From positions 162,846 to 226,845 of the forward strand of contig ML986654.1 in NCBI GenBank assembly GCA_010094045.1: a stretch of DNA of 64,000 nucleotides. The letters run 5' to 3'. Position numbers and translations under genes: made by a program. Below, piece by piece: positions 1-13,027 of the stretch. Numbering within the stretch: position 1 is the first letter of the stretch; every line of letters starts with the position of its first letter. A model generated the notes under the pieces. That model made no database searches. It saw only the letters and a program-made list of their open reading frames with translations, and was not told where the DNA came from. Source of the stretch: Lojkania enalia. Taxonomy: Eukaryota > Ascomycota > Dothideomycetes > Pleosporales.

Positions 1-1
1 T

Positions 2-2040
2 CTAACTCCGAATGCACAGTTACCCACACCTACATTAATGGATGTTCCAACCATGTTGGATTCTTTTGATGCTTTGCCGGATAAGATGCAGACATATGTC
101 ATGTTTCAACTACTTAAAAGGTGTACAAAGCCTACGCTACACTTTGTTGCCGACATTGTCAATCCAGCTCTAAAGTGTGATTTCATCGGCTTGCTACCCC
201 TGGAACTGAGTCTCAATATCATCCGATTTCTCGACGTCAAAAGCTTGTGTAGCGCTGCACAAGTATCAAAGAGATGGCGCCGAATTATTGATACCGATGA
301 GACCGCATGGAAGGAGTTACTAGAGAAGGACGGATACGCCCTACCTGACAATGAGCTGGAACGTGCCGTTAGGGAAGGATGGGGATGGCAATACCCACAT
401 AACTCCGAGAGCTGGGAGCGTGATCTGCGCGAGCAGAATACCAAGTCCGATAGCGAGAATTCGCCCGGTTCATCTGGTTCAAGCTGTCACGGCAACTATG
501 TTGACAATGACGGCGCGGTAGCAAAGCTACCATCCAGCAGGTCAAAGAGGAAAGCCACCCACAAGCATGGTTCATCCAAGAAGCAGCGCAGGAAGGGGCC
601 GTCCACGTCCAAGTTTCACCCACCCATTTACCCTCGAACCGCAGCTCTCCTACAGGGTCCGATTGCTATTGCAGAGATTGCAGCTGCCGCAATTCCAAGC
701 CCTAATATCGGCTTACCAAGCTTACGAAATATGCACCTTTACAAATCACTATACCAACGCCATCACCTCATTCGCAAAAGCTGGATGGAGGAGGACACAC
801 GGCCAAAGCACATTGCTTTCCGCGCGCACACACATCATGTCGTTACATGTCTTCAGTTCGACACGGACAAGATTCTAACGGGTAGCGATGATACAAATAT
901 TAATGTTTACGATACAAAGTCCGGGGCTCTACGGAATAGGCTTGAGGGTCATGAAGGAGGTGTATGGGCTCTCCAGTACGAGGGCAATACCTTGGTATCG
1001 GGCTCCACTGATCGCTCGGTGCGCGTGTGGGACATTGAGAAAGGAAAATGCACGCAAGTATTCCAGGGTCATACATCGACTGTTCGGTGTCTTGTTATCC
1101 TCAAGCCTACCCAAATTGGAGAGACAGCGGATGGTCAGCCCATTATAATGCCAAAAGAACCACTGATTATTACCGGTTCGCGTGATTCAACGCTCCGAGT
1201 CTGGCGGCTTCCTCAACCAGGAGAAAGGAGCATCATGCAGACTGGGCCTTCTGCGAATGACCACGACAATCCATACTTTATTCGTGTCCTTACAGGGCAT
1301 CACCACTCTGTTCGTGCCATTGCAGCCCACGGTGACACACTTGTTAGCGGCAGCTACGATTGTACTATCCGTGTTTGGAAGATTTCGACCGGTGAGGTCT
1401 TACATCGTCTCTCAGGTCATTCTCAAAAGGTTTACAGCGTCGTCTTGGACCACGCCCGTAACCGTTGCATAAGTGGATCCATGGATACGCTAGTCAAGGT
1501 GTGGTCTCTTGATACTGGTGCCTGTCTCTACACTCTTGAAGGGCATACATCGCTCGTTGGTCTTCTGGACTTGAGCCACGAGCGACTTGTCTCGGCGGCT
1601 GCAGACTCAACTCTCCGTATCTGGGACCCGGAGAATGGCCAATGCAAGAGTACCCTTTGTGCCCATACTGGTGCCATCACCTGCTTTCAGCATGACGGAC
1701 AAAAGGTCATTTCCGGGTCGGATCGCACCTTGAAAATGTGGAACGTAAAGACAGGTGATTTTGTCAAAGATCTTTTGACAGACCTTAGCGGTGTTTGGCA
1801 GGTTAAGTTTAATGAACGACGTTGCGTGGCTGCTGTTCAACGTAACAATAAGACATACATCGAGGTCAGTGCTTTGGACTAAAGAGGTTGAACTGCGCTA
1901 ATATTTAGATACAGGTTCTCGATTTTGGCGCTTCGCGGGATGGTATTCCTCCTGACCAGCGTGGACGCAGGATCGTTGTCAATCAAAAAGGACACGAAAC
2001 TGAAGATATAGAAGAGATTGTCGAAGCCGAGCCAGTGTAA
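2..2040 (+). CDS. cdc4: Cdc4-type F-box/WD40 protein, SCF ubiquitin ligase substrate receptor (5' partial)
   Basis: Substrate-recognition subunit of an SCF E3 ubiquitin ligase, expected to bind phosphorylated cell-cycle regulators in the nucleus. The reading frame is open to the window edge (codons from base 2), so the N-terminus is probably missing; the first ATG is at 38. Counting from it, an F-box lies at about residues 48-95 (LLPLELSLNII then KRWRRII), followed by a low-complexity basic linker with KKQRRK, a conserved segment (LYKSLYQRHHLIRKSW), and a WD40 propeller from about residue 262 to 600 with repeated GSxDxxxRVWD motifs. Exons are 2-1864 and 1915-2040. Splicing the 50-bp intron (1865-1914) replaces a premature stop with a conserved tail beginning VLDFGASRDG, giving 650 residues from the ATG at 38. 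The F-box plus the TYIEVLDFG tail favour Cdc4 over Met30/SconB; this is family knowledge, not a search result. Confidence 0.9.
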
Positions 2041-2691
2041 ACCGTCCGCTCATGGCTTTATTTTTTGGCATAACTGCACATATTACGACTATGGTTCAAA
2101 AGCAATACCCATTATGCGATCTGCGAGTACTTTTAATCGATGACGGGTTTCATTATTCAAAAAACATGTTTTTACGAAATGGTACACAGCTGTCCTGGGG
2201 TGTCTAATTCTCTCCTTGCTAGCATGGCTGCGGCTTTTTGGCATCAGGCTTCATTTTTGAAGGGCCTGCACGGAGTATATCTAGGACTCGGGCGTTCCAT
2301 CTGGTTTATATTGCATTTTAAGGGCGTTTGATTCCCTCTCTTTTTGGGGTTGCATTCCAAGAGAACAGTCCTCAGCCAAGTAGTGGGTAGCAGCAGGAGA
2401 GCCTCGCATTTGACGAGGTTGATAAACGAAATATATTCAATGATAATATCGATGTTCCTTGATATGTGATATATCTCCTTTTTTTTGAAGGTAGCATTCT
2501 AGAGAGAGGCTGAGACGAAAAGGTGGCGCGGAAGTGACGCCACGGCCCCGCCACGAATTGCCACAAACTGGAAAGCTCAAAGCTGCAGCACATGCCCATT
2601 CAATAATGCTAACGCAGTTCACAATTCAATATCCTTCTCGATTCTCATCTACAGTCTCACTGGAGATGGCCCCACTAGGCATACCGTCCTA
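2041..2691. other. Intergenic, cdc4 to etp1
   Basis: 651 bases between two genes on the + strand. It should hold the 3' UTR of cdc4 and the promoter of etp1. Short open frames here have no recognisable product. A T-rich run lies near 2478-2486. No repeat or RNA gene was seen. Confidence 0.6.
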
Positions 2692-4908
2692 ATGCCTGCC
2701 TATTTCTTCCACATTTGCTTCGAGCTCTACCCATCGCGGTCCTCGCCGGAAACGACCTTCACCCCGCCTCCATCGACCGACATCTTCAGTCCGCAACTCC
2801 CCGCCCATAACACGACGCCCTGGGGCGCCCTCGCCTCATCACAGAAAACCCAAAGTTTGCTCAAGTCTATAGCTTGCAGCAGTGACGCTGTTCGACAAAA
2901 CAGCGCCCGCGACCGCCCAGCGACGTCTAGACGATTCAGTCATCGCGCACGAGCTTCATTCGCAGAGCACCACGACAGCCCCGTTCCAGTAATCAAACCG
3001 CCGGTTCGACCGGCTCATAGACGCGCCCAAAGCTTTGCTCACCGAGACTGGAGGTTTGACGCTGTCTCCATCCAGAGCATCGACATGAACCAAAGCTCGG
3101 GCGACGACACCACTCGCAGCCGCGCAAAGTCTCTGAAGCAGCCGTCCCATGCCTCGAGCTCTGGCGGTCTAGCCACCAAGGGCAAATTCATACCCTCGGA
3201 CCTAAAGGACACTGAAGTTGGCTGGGGTGTCGTTCATTTATACCGGGATGGCCAGGAAACGCCGGGTTTGTACGATGAGCCAGGAGCTGGTGCGCGTTCT
3301 AGGGAAGGGGGGGGGACAGAGTTCAATGAGGAGAATTGCACAACGCTTTGTATATTGGCAGTGCCCTCATACATGACGCCATCAGACTTCCTCGGTTTTG
3401 TTGGCGAGCAGACCAGGGAGGATGTCAGCCACTTCCGGCTCATCAGGACGAGCCGAGCAAACAAATACATGGTGTTGATGAAGTTCCAGGATGCAAAGAA
3501 AGCGCGGGAATGGCGAAAGGAGTGGGACGGGAAGACGTTCAACAGTATGGAGGTATACATCTAAGCTCTTGATGTCGTGAGAGTAGCTAATGAGAGAGAT
3601 CAGCCTGAATACTGTCATGTTGTCTTTGTCAAATCCATCAACTTCCAAAACGGAGATTCAAATCGCGACCCTTCGAGCTATCCTGACCTTACCAATGACC
3701 CTTTCACACCCGCTCCAACGAAGCAACCGACCGCTCCCCTCCCGTCAAGCGTCTCTCCTATCGAATCATCCTCGCTTGCTTCCTCCCTTACAACCAAGCC
3801 GTTCGCTCCACCTACCCCTTCCCTCGTTGAGCTACCGACCTGCCCTGTATGTCTCGAACGCATGGACGAGTCAACCGGCCTCCTCACAATCCTCTGCCAA
3901 CACGTATTCCACTGTGCTTGTCTAGAGAAATGGCGAGGAAGCGGCTGTCCAGTATGTAGGTACACACAAAATGACGCCTTCGGGGGACATCGAGGAGCCG
4001 ACGGCGATGCCCCGGACAACGAATGCAGCGTGTGCGGATCAACAGCCAATCTCTGGATATGTCTGATCTGCGGGAACATTGGATGCGGGCGATACGACTC
4101 TGCGCATGCCTTCGCCCACTATGAGGCCACCTCGCACACGTACGCTATGGACGTCGTGACGCAGCATGTCTGGGATTATGCAGGCGACGGCTACGTGCAT
4201 CGGCTGATTCAGAACAAGGCCGACGGCAAGCTTGTAGACATGCCCGCCTCCACACACCACGGGTTCAATAATGATAGCACTAATAATTCCAACTCAATGA
4301 CAGGCTATGCCTCAGACACGGTGCCGCGCGAGAAATTGGACAACATGGGCATGGAGTACGCATACCTGCTAACCTCACAGCTCGAATCGCAGCGCGCCTA
4401 CTTCGAAGAACAAGTCGAGCGGGCAGTCGACAAGGCCGCAAAAGCCGCCTCTTCGGCCGACGAAGCGAACCGCACTGCCGCCTCGCTCTCCTCCCAACTC
4501 GAGACTCTAAAACTACAGTACGAAGAATCCCAAGCCTCCATCTCGACCCTAGAGAAAGAAGCCGCGAGAAATGCCGCCCGTGCTACCTCTGCCTCGGAGC
4601 TAGCCCGCAACCTAACAAAGCAATTCAAAGAGGAACACACCATCAACGAGAGCCTCATGACGCGCATCGCCTTCCTCGAGAAGCGGGCCATCGACGCCGA
4701 AACCAGAGCTAAGGAGATGGAGACCCAGAAAGCCGAACTAGAAGAGCAGAACCGCGACCTCAGCTTCTTCATCAGCGGGCAGGAGAAGTTGAAAGAAATG
4801 AGGGAGAACGAGGTGATGGGTTTGGCGGAGGGGGAGGTAGAGAGTGGCTATCTAGAGATTGGCAAGGAAGAGGGGAAAAAAAGAAGGAAAGGGAAGAAAA
4901 AAGCTTGA
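2692..4908 (+). CDS. etp1: BRAP2/ETP1-like RING and ZnF-UBP E3 ubiquitin ligase
   Basis: Homologue of yeast Etp1 and animal BRAP2, a cytoplasmic ubiquitin-binding RING protein. Exons 2692-3552 and 3604-4908; the 51-bp intron (3553-3603) joins FNSME to PEYCHVVF, a conserved junction in this family. Product 721 aa. In order: a poorly conserved N-terminus starting MPAYFFH, typical of fungal orthologues; the BRAP2 RRM-like domain at about 170-295; a Ser/Pro/Thr linker; a C3H2C3 RING at about 367-405 (CPVCLERM, CQHVFH, CPVC); a UBP-type zinc finger at about 426-490 (ECSVCG, CLICG, GCGRY, AHAFAHYE); and a long Ala/Glu/Lys-rich coiled coil from about 545, ending in a basic tail. In yeast the family is linked to ethanol and stress responses; the substrate here is unknown. 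Confidence 0.93.
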
Positions 4909-5982
4909 TTAGGATTATCGGATAGGGATATATATTCATGAGGAAGAGGTTGCGTGGCATGCATGATGTATCATTGTGTGGGCCTTTTTTTTTTTCCTCG
5001 ACAACAGATTTGCATATATGGAGTTTATACGCATGTACTAGCGTTTTTAATGAAGTACAGGATGCATGGCGGATGGATTGATCAATAGAGCGATCCATTC
5101 ATCGATTTGGTAGATACCCATTACTCAGATACTGCCATGCCTTCATCATATAGTTAGCATTTATATAGTGCTCAAATTATTCATATAACTATACGCTTAG
5201 GCATCACATTTTCATCATGTGGTTCCTCGCACGTACAGTGGCGATAATAATATTCAATAGATTGATCTATCAACACACCAATCACTTATAACAGATCTCA
5301 AATCTTCGAACATGGCGATAAAAAAGAAGATAATCAATTCATCCAAAAAAAAAAAAAAAAGCTCGCTAGAGATATGATACAGCCAGCTATAGCAGAGAGA
5401 GAGTCTCATAAACTCCACCATTATTAGGTCGTCAATCTCCATCTGGATCATCTGATGAACCACTCGTCCGCTCGGTCTCCTACCAACTAGCACCCACCCA
5501 TACACACTCAAAGCAGAGTCATAGCAAATTTCATTCCTCATAACTCATTACCGCCGTTCAGGCCCCAAAAAGACGAACAAACCGCAGAGATAACCAATGC
5601 CCCAAAAGTAGAGGAGATAGTAAGGAAAAAAAAAAAAAAAACAGCATATCTGAATATCCAGCCATAAACACCAATTTGCATGAACCCAAAGCAGTCATTA
5701 AAAAGCCCAGGGCGCCATCGAGTATTCGATCACGCAAGGGAAAGGTGTGTATGCATAGAATCCAATCGAGGCTAACTTTGTTTGATCGTAATCCAAACGT
5801 CATTGACAAGCGATGGATATTGGTCGAGTGCGATCCAATAATCGATGGTATATATCCAAGGCGGATACGGATTCAAAGCGGCTGAACGGCAACATATCTT
5901 CATTAAAAGCAAGGTAATCCAAGGCGGAGGCTTGAATAGTCCCAAACAGTTCAAACCAATCCAGTAGTCGGTGATACTCGAA
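4909..5982. other. Convergent intergenic region with homopolymer tracts
   Basis: 1,074 bases between the 3' ends of etp1 (+) and the GBD/FH3 gene (-). AT-rich, with T11 at 4985-4995 and A16 runs at 5345-5360 and 5626-5641. Short frames look random. It probably contains the two 3' UTRs. Confidence 0.6.
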
Positions 5983-8708
5983 TCAGGCCCAATTATCATC
6001 CAAGTCCTTCACGCCAGCTCCCACCTCCTTCTTCACCCCAACGTCCAGTGCCAGGCCCAACCCCATCCCAACGTCCATCTTGGGTGCCTGGATCTGCGGC
6101 GCCTTTTCCACCTTCTTAGGGCTCTTGTTCGGGCTGCCGGGACCTTTCCCATCACCAGCTCCCATCCTAACCGTCTTGACATCCCACCCATCCTCCATGC
6201 CCGCCTTGATCCACACCTTCACAGCATCATGGACAGCACCATAGTACTTTGGATTGCATGCGCGGAGATGCCCCATCAATTTTTCGAAACCCGAGACCTT
6301 GAACTCATTGCGGAGGGAGTTGCGAGTCTCTTTTGTAGGAAGCGAGGCAAGTAGGCCATTGACAAGGTCGAGGTGCGTGGCAATGTAGTTGGTTGCGTCC
6401 CATTCTACGCCACCGACGTAGGGTGCTGCTGGAACGATAGCGCGGGGGCCGGGAAAGTGGGTCTTTGCGTAGGACTCTGGGGGGCCATCAGAACATGGTG
6501 GGACTGGAATAACGTTGAGGTGGTGGATGAAGATCCAGAAGACTTCTTTAGTAACGTTAGTAATCTCCCTGCACCAGACCTGATACGGTCGAGGCTGGTG
6601 CATTTGAAGAATGAACGGGACAGTTGAGGTCTCCTTCTCCTTGACGGGATCCTTAAGATACCTCAACAGCTCGGTGGCTCGAGAGTGGAGAGCGTTCTCT
6701 GGTGCTGCTGAGAGATGGGCGAAGAGAAGTTGAATAATTAACTCGCGCGTAGTGAAATCGCTAGGACCCTTGTGTTCTTCATCGAACAGCATCGCAAGAA
6801 GAGCCGGGAACAGCGTAGAAGCCATCTCAGCCAGCTGTCTGAGGGCTGAATCAGCGGTAGTCAAGCCTTTGAGGCCCCTAAGCACTTCGTGAAGCAGCTG
6901 GTCCTCATGATCTTCACGCCATTCAACCTCCATAATCCGGTGAAGCAAGCCAACCAACTGTGTCATGCCACCGAGCTGCAAGAACTCATCCACCCATTCA
7001 ACCGTCTCATTTCGAAGTAGGAGTCGAAGCTTGTGGAGCTTGCCAACTTCAATCTCTTCCGGCTTCGGAACCTTCTTCATGTAGGCCACAAACTCATCCG
7101 CAGCGGCGGCCTTGGGGCCTTTTCCCGATTTCTGAGATCCATTGGAGACTAATGATCGTGTCGAGGGAGATTTAGGAATAGTTGGTCTGGACGACTTCCT
7201 ATCGCCATTTTCAGCCCTCTGTTTCTTGGTTGGAGAATCACCCTTGCTGAACGTAAAGGTCCTGCTTCGTGGTCGCTCGCGCTTGGAGCTCACAGACCGG
7301 GCGGTTTCCAACGCTGTGGCTTCTTCTTGGTCTGAACCATCCCTCGACTTCGCTCGTCCAAATGTCGACTTTGCCGACTTCCTGCCAGCAGCCTCCCCAA
7401 TTGTAGACTGCGCCGACGCAACACGTGAACCCGTCGGCGTATCCAGCTTGTGTGTGCGGACAAAGTCGGCCTTAACTTCAAGTTTCAGGGTGCGCATTGC
7501 GGTCCGCTGATGCTGAGGGATGTTTCTCGACTCCTAAAAGCAAGTAAGCGCATAACGCATACCATCCTGTACGGGAAACTTACAAGAACAGCCTCAAATT
7601 CAGCATTGACAACTTTGGAATCAAGTCTCACAGGCTGTGTAGTACCGGATTCGGATTCCTTAGCTTTACCATTGAGCGCTGCCACAGCAGCCATTACTCG
7701 ATTTTGCTTCTTGGTCGCATTTGCTGCTTGTGTTAGAGCAACGCCCCCAGGCCTATCATTGTCCGAGCTACTGCGCCTTAGCATTGCACGAGTTGCGATG
7801 CCCTTAGATTGTGCACCGGCTTTCGACTTTGCCTCATTACCCTTCGTATCAGAAAGTGGGAGGCGTTCATTACTCTTCTTACGAGTGAGCGTCTCAAAGA
7901 AAGATGTTGCCGAGGTACTAGCTGGCAGCATCGTTGATTTGGGGCGCTCTTTGACAGCTGGTCGCTTCTGCAATGAGGGCTGGCCAAAATCAAAAAAGTT
8001 TCGTTGCTTGGACGGAGAATATTCCGTGGGTGTGTAGAGCGCAATCTCCTCCTGGATGCTTCTGCGGTGCTCAGTGCTTTGTCGGTCATTCAGAGGAACC
8101 TTGCTCGTTGTCGTTACTTCCTCAAAAGGCTGTGTGCTAAACTGGGCCCAGATAGGAGTATGCATCGGCTCAGGTGCCTGCGAAGAGCCCGGCGGCGTGG
8201 TATTCTCCTTATCCTTCGGGGTAGACTTGTCTTGCTTTGGCGACTTAACTTTGCTGAATATTGCTGAGAGATTATTAGAGGATTTTGTCGTCTTTGGTGA
8301 CTTCATTGCTGTCTCTTCCCGCGTCCTGCTTGCGTCTCGTGCCTGTTTCTCTTTCTCTTTCTCCTTACCTAGTGACCGCAGGGACACCGAGCTCAGTGTC
8401 TTCTTGTGTAGGCCCTTGGATGGGCTTGCCTTTGTGTCTTGCAACTTTCTGGGTGAGGGCGGGTTGGTAGGAATATTCTGGGATCGAGTGGCGGATCGCA
8501 ACTGGCTGTGCGGATGGTCTAGCAGAAGCAGAGGTGCCGACTGCGGGACATTCGTAGTGGGAATGTAAGGGCGCTTTGTTTCTGGCTGAGCGCCGTTCAG
8601 TGCGGTGCCATCCGAAGGCGAACGCTTGTGAATAATAGACTTGAGGACTGAAGAGGACTTGTTCCGCTTGTGGCCTTGACGGTCGGTCGGCGGAACCATT
8701 GCAGCCAT
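5983..8708 (-). CDS. GBD/FH3 (diaphanous-type Rho-GTPase-binding) protein without formin FH1/FH2
   Basis: Exons 8708-7584 and 7533-5983, joined across a 50-bp intron (7534-7583) so that AEFEAVL reads into ESRNIPQHQR, the conserved start of the Drf GTPase-binding domain. Product 891 aa. The first 360 residues are disordered, basic and Ser/Pro/Lys-rich. Residues from about 370 form the armadillo-type GBD/FH3 module, including FVAYMKKV, HKLRLLLRNE and GGMTQLVGLLHRI, and run to about 830. The protein ends in a short Lys/Gly tail (KDLDDNWA). No proline-rich FH1 and no FH2 follow, so this is not an actin-nucleating formin. A role as a Rho/Cdc42 effector or adaptor in polarity or septation is inferred; it resembles proteins labelled Rid1-like GTPase-binding in fungi, but that name is from memory and unverified. 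Confidence 0.82.
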
Positions 8709-9689
8709 GGCCGACAGCCTTCCTGGCGCGTGGTAAAGTAAAGTTAAGAAAGAATCGTGAACGGGTTAAAGGAAGCAGCAGAAAGTTGTCGTTGCCGAGG
8801 GTGAGGAAGCAACATCCAAGAAGCAACGATCGTCTCCGAGGAAGCAACAAATGTTGAGGGCTCGTAGCCAGGATGCCAGGCCGCCCAAGAAGAAACAAAC
8901 AGCCCTGGAGAAAAAAGTGCTTGGGGTATAATAGAGGGATGTAATCGATCAAGGAAGAAGGTTCGGGGTCGTGGTGGAGTGCACTGCTGGGGTTGGCTGC
9001 CAAGAATAAACATCGGATTGTTTCCAGAGCGACGCCGCGCGCTAATGCAAGCCACCGCGACTCGCGAGCACGTGCTTATCTCTTCACTCTAATTACTACT
9101 TTCTATGGTGTTAAATATGGATACTTCGGCAAATCGATAATCTAATGAATGACTTTTCGATTATTGTCGCGTCCATCATTGCGGACAGACGGTAATCGGC
9201 TTACGGAGCATTTCCCCTGTCTTGCTAACCACAACTTTGCGCCATGTTTTGCTCTCATCCCAATTACCTCCAAACGATAAACAGCAGTTCTAGTTACTTC
9301 TCCAAATGGCATCGCGATGGTAGGTACTATTTGGTTCGCTTCACGAATTCACAGACACTCGGCAAATAAATCGTCCATGATAGCGCACTATTGGTATTCA
9401 TTAGAGCATCTGTCCAAGAACATTCTCCCATCCTTGAAACACTCACTTTGTAATATCGGGGTGCCTATATCTAGCATCAATGATTGCAGAAGCACATGAA
9501 TTTGAGCCGCGAAATTGAGGCACAGCTTAGCGGCGTGCAAACTCGTCCTTATATTTCAAAGCCCTGTGATGCTACATATGCAAGCGCAATCGAAGATAGA
9601 AAAAGATAAAACAATATTTATATCATACTTCATCCACCATGTACAACCCCCAAAGCCCTCTTCCACTCCATCTAGCCCTATCCACCCTT
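8709..9689. other. Intergenic, 5' side of the GBD/FH3 gene
   Basis: 981 bases. Holds the promoter and leader of the GBD/FH3 gene (transcribed leftward from 8708) and the 3' end of the Cys-rich gene (ending at 9690). Overlapping short frames on both strands show no family signal. Confidence 0.55.
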
Positions 9690-11473
9690 TCATTCCCACC
9701 CAAAACTCCCATCCAACCTCCTCCGACCCCCCAAAAAGTCCTTGGCATCTACCTTGACGATCCGTTTGAACGGCGGGCTCAAAACGTCACTACTCCCATC
9801 GACTCCACAACCGACCGGACTCAAGCAAAGCCCATGCCCACAGCAAGTCTGCGTAATGCACACCGTGCCAACTGGACACTCCGCAGTATCTTCACAGGCG
9901 TCAAATTCGTCGCAGAACCCGCGAGCGTTGAAGCATAAACCGCCCATGCCAGATTCAAGCCCGCAGATGCAGGAGCTATTCGCGTCGCCGCACCGGCGCA
10001 GGGAGCCGCATCGGGAATCACAGGGTGGGCGGATGCAGACTCCATTGGTACATTGGTTTTCGGGCGCACATTGGTTGCCGCATTGGCCGCAATTAGACGT
10101 ATCTCGGGCCAGGTCGACACATTGGCCGCTGCAGAGTTCGGGGGCAACACCTGCGGAGCAAGTTGGAGTTGGGCTGATAATTGTTGTTGAGGTTATGTTC
10201 GATAGAGGTCCTGTGGGCGACAGGTTGCTGGTAGGAGCCGATGTAGTCGTATTAGGCCCTAGCGTCGTTGCGTTGGTAGGAAGTATTGGTGTTAAAGTAG
10301 TTGAATAGGCTAGCGTGGGTGAAGTTGTATTCGACAGAGCTTCTGTGCTTGAGGTTATGTTTGATGGAGGTTCAGTGGGCAAGACGCTAGTGGCTGGGGC
10401 CAATGTAGTCATCGTTGTGCCGTTAAATGATGTGGCTGTAGCAGTGGTGTTGAAATCTATCGATGTGGCTGTAGCGGTTATATTGAAATCCGTCGACGGT
10501 CCCGTACAAAAATCTGAATGAGTGGTGTTCTCATATGGAGGTAAATGTTGTTGCCTCGAGCAGCTTGATATAGATAATGTCGTAGCGACGTCACTTCCAG
10601 TGCCAGTACCAGTACCAAGCGAAGACGTAGTCGAGATCCCAGTGGGAAGGCCGGTCGAGCTTTCAATAATTCTAGTTGAAGTAGGTGTTCCAGTGGTCTC
10701 ACTCGAAGTCTCAAAACTTCCGCTAGTAGTCCCTGTTGCTGTCCCTGTTCCGCTTCCACTTCCGGTCAGGGGGTCGTTAGAAGTCAATATTATTGAAGTA
10801 GTCGAGGTGCTCGAACCAAATGTCAGTGTGATATTAACGGTGCTCGAAGGATTGCTAGATGAAGCGACAGTTGTGGCCGTAGATCCAGTCGTCCCGCAAG
10901 AGTCTGTTACTCTAACAATGCAAGTTTCAGTGACGGTCTGCGGGCTATTAGGAAAAGGGAATATTTCCGATGTTATAAACATGACTCACAATGCTCGTGC
11001 TGCGACAAAGTGCTGGTGATACTCCCAAGCAACTGCAGGCGCTAAAATATCCTATGCTTGCACAAGCACTCGTAGCGTAGGAGGGGATAGTTCCATAAGT
11101 TATCGAGATATCAGAAGCCGCTACATTGGGTAACGAGTCCCTCCTTAGCCTCGCAATATGAAAAGAGTCTGTTGCAATCGGGAATCCTGAGTCTGAAGAG
11201 CTGGCAGGGCATGCATTGTCGTAAACAGTAGTAGTTGTTTTGGTAGTACTAAGACTTTGATCAGCAAAACTCTCCCAACTTGTGAAGGTCTGAGTACATG
11301 GGATCAATCAAAAGGGTCGTGGTCATGAAAGCAGCACAATCGCTTGTTCCGGCGGTGACATTGGCAGCGTCGAGACAATCATCAGGATAACATAGCTGAT
11401 ATTGCCTATATTCCAACAATGATGCAACAGAAAGATGCGACAAGGGAAGCAGGGCGACCGAAAAGAGCTTCAT
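9690..11473 (-). CDS. Secreted Ser/Thr-rich, Cys-rich cell-wall/surface protein
   Basis: Exons 11473-11298, 11248-10990 and 10937-9690 (introns of 49 and 52 bp); 560 aa. The first splice uses branch point CTGAT and acceptor CTTAG and joins LLIDP to ITTKTTTT. Exon 1 encodes a signal peptide (MKLFSVALLPLSHLSVAS). Next comes a small domain with CYPDDCLDAAN and SDCAAF, then a CP/CSC-containing segment. A mucin-like region of about 260 residues is dominated by Thr, Ser, Pro and Asn-x-Thr sites. The C-terminal 140 residues hold about 24 cysteines, including the pattern CxGQCVDLxxDxxNCGQCGxxC, then CxxRCGSLRRC and CCGHGLC. No C-terminal GPI signal is evident. Probably exported and heavily O-glycosylated. 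The function of the cysteine module is unknown; no enzyme motif was seen. Confidence 0.78.
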
Positions 11474-13027
11474 ATTGACTAGTCAAAGGGAGATCGCGCG
11501 GTTATTTGGATACTCCCACTACATCTACGGGTTTACGCCTTGTCTTTATACAAAACAGCACCAAATGACACGACCAAGTTGCCTGACTCTGATCCAACCT
11601 ATTTCCGAAAGAGATTGGTTAAAATGTGTCTCATGGCAAGAATACCCAAAGACGTCGGCATTCTTGCGAAACTCCATGTCGAACCGTGTGCGTGTATGCC
11701 AAGCATCCTGCGGTTGCAAAGTGTGAGGCAGAGGCTATAGAAGGATTGGGGGCCAGAGAGGGCAATTCCTTGGAAATCCGCAATTCTTTGCAGTAAAAAG
11801 CGTTAGAAGTTTGAATGCGACTTAGTGAGTGGAGGGGCGTATCTGCCTGTAGCCTAGCCTGGTCGACGACCGTTCATAACGTTCAACGCCCACGTGCTAC
11901 GACTACGTCAAAAATGATGTCGCTGGATTAATGAAAATTACCGAAGGAGGGTGTGACATGTGAGTACGTGTACACAACATGCTGCAAGAGTAATTCGAAC
12001 GGTAGCAAAGTCAATAAAGTCAAACGATTCGACGGATACACCTCGGCAGGAGACCCTAATGCAGGTACATCAGCTTCAGTCAGAGGACTAGTAATAAGGC
12101 TGAGACACGGCCATCGGGTGTTGAATATGAGGTTTTGTATTGGTGGCTGTCCGTCATCGCGTCGGCGTTAGTAATATGGCGGAGTTAGAAACCGACCGAA
12201 ACTAGATTAGGAATAAGAACCCAATCAGAAGCATGTCGAAGACTCTGATTGTTGAACAGGTGTGCAACGCAGACATAACATTCTCATTTGTTCTGGCTTT
12301 GAGTAACCACCAACATGGAGGCAACTCCAGTTTCCGTGGAAGGATAAGTAGTTGACATTCCGAGCAAAAATCTAGGATCCGAAAGTTGAAGTAACTAATG
12401 TTGTGAACATTTACACCTCTCCCATTCATGTGGGTATTTTAGGTCTATCAAAACTATTGTAGATGATTCCGATAATGTGGATTGGTATTTGTTGACAGCC
12501 GATGTTAATGGCATGGCCTGACAGCTATCCCTCAATGAGAGATTATGGCTTGAGGAGGCGCATGGGGATGGAGCACAAGGTGGCGTGGTACCACCAGAAC
12601 AACCTGAGATGAACCTAACAATCTCAAAGGTCAGATTCAACTCAAAAATGTACAGATAATGCAAGGCTTCCGTCCGAATCAGGGGTACATTTGTGCATGA
12701 TATGTCCTCTGCGTGGCGTTGAACTACGCTGTGTCAGCATGAGATTTCGTACTCCCTATCTTGTCAAACCAAGGACCCCTATCCGACCCGCCGAAAGGAG
12801 CCAAAGTCACGGGTGACTTTATTGTGTGTAATATTCCTAGAGTGAAAAAGGAGGTACTCAGTCACAACTTGGCTCGGAGCTTCCGTCGTTGTATATGCCG
12901 TACGAGCAACAATTTCTAATTACGGTCGAGCAACGATGAGGAGGGTAAATTCGAAGAGCCTCGCAAACCACGGTCAAGAGCCTTCCGAGCCTAGACAAAC
13001 TATATCTAGCGAGGTGAATAATTCTAA
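11474..13027. other. Intergenic, no gene recognised
   Basis: 1,554 bases between the start of the Cys-rich gene and the 3' end of gpi18, both on the - strand. It holds the promoter of the former. Frames of 60-90 codons at about 11953-12171 (+) and 12395-12664 (-) have no recognisable motif and are treated as chance. Confidence 0.5.

Noticed and set aside
4398..4772. 124-codon - strand frame rich in Ser and Ala
   Set aside because: Antisense of the Ala/Glu-rich coiled coil of etp1, which commonly yields long reverse frames.
10522..11019. 165-codon + strand frame rich in Val
   Set aside because: Reverse complement of the Thr/Ser-rich stalk of the secreted protein; low-complexity shadow.
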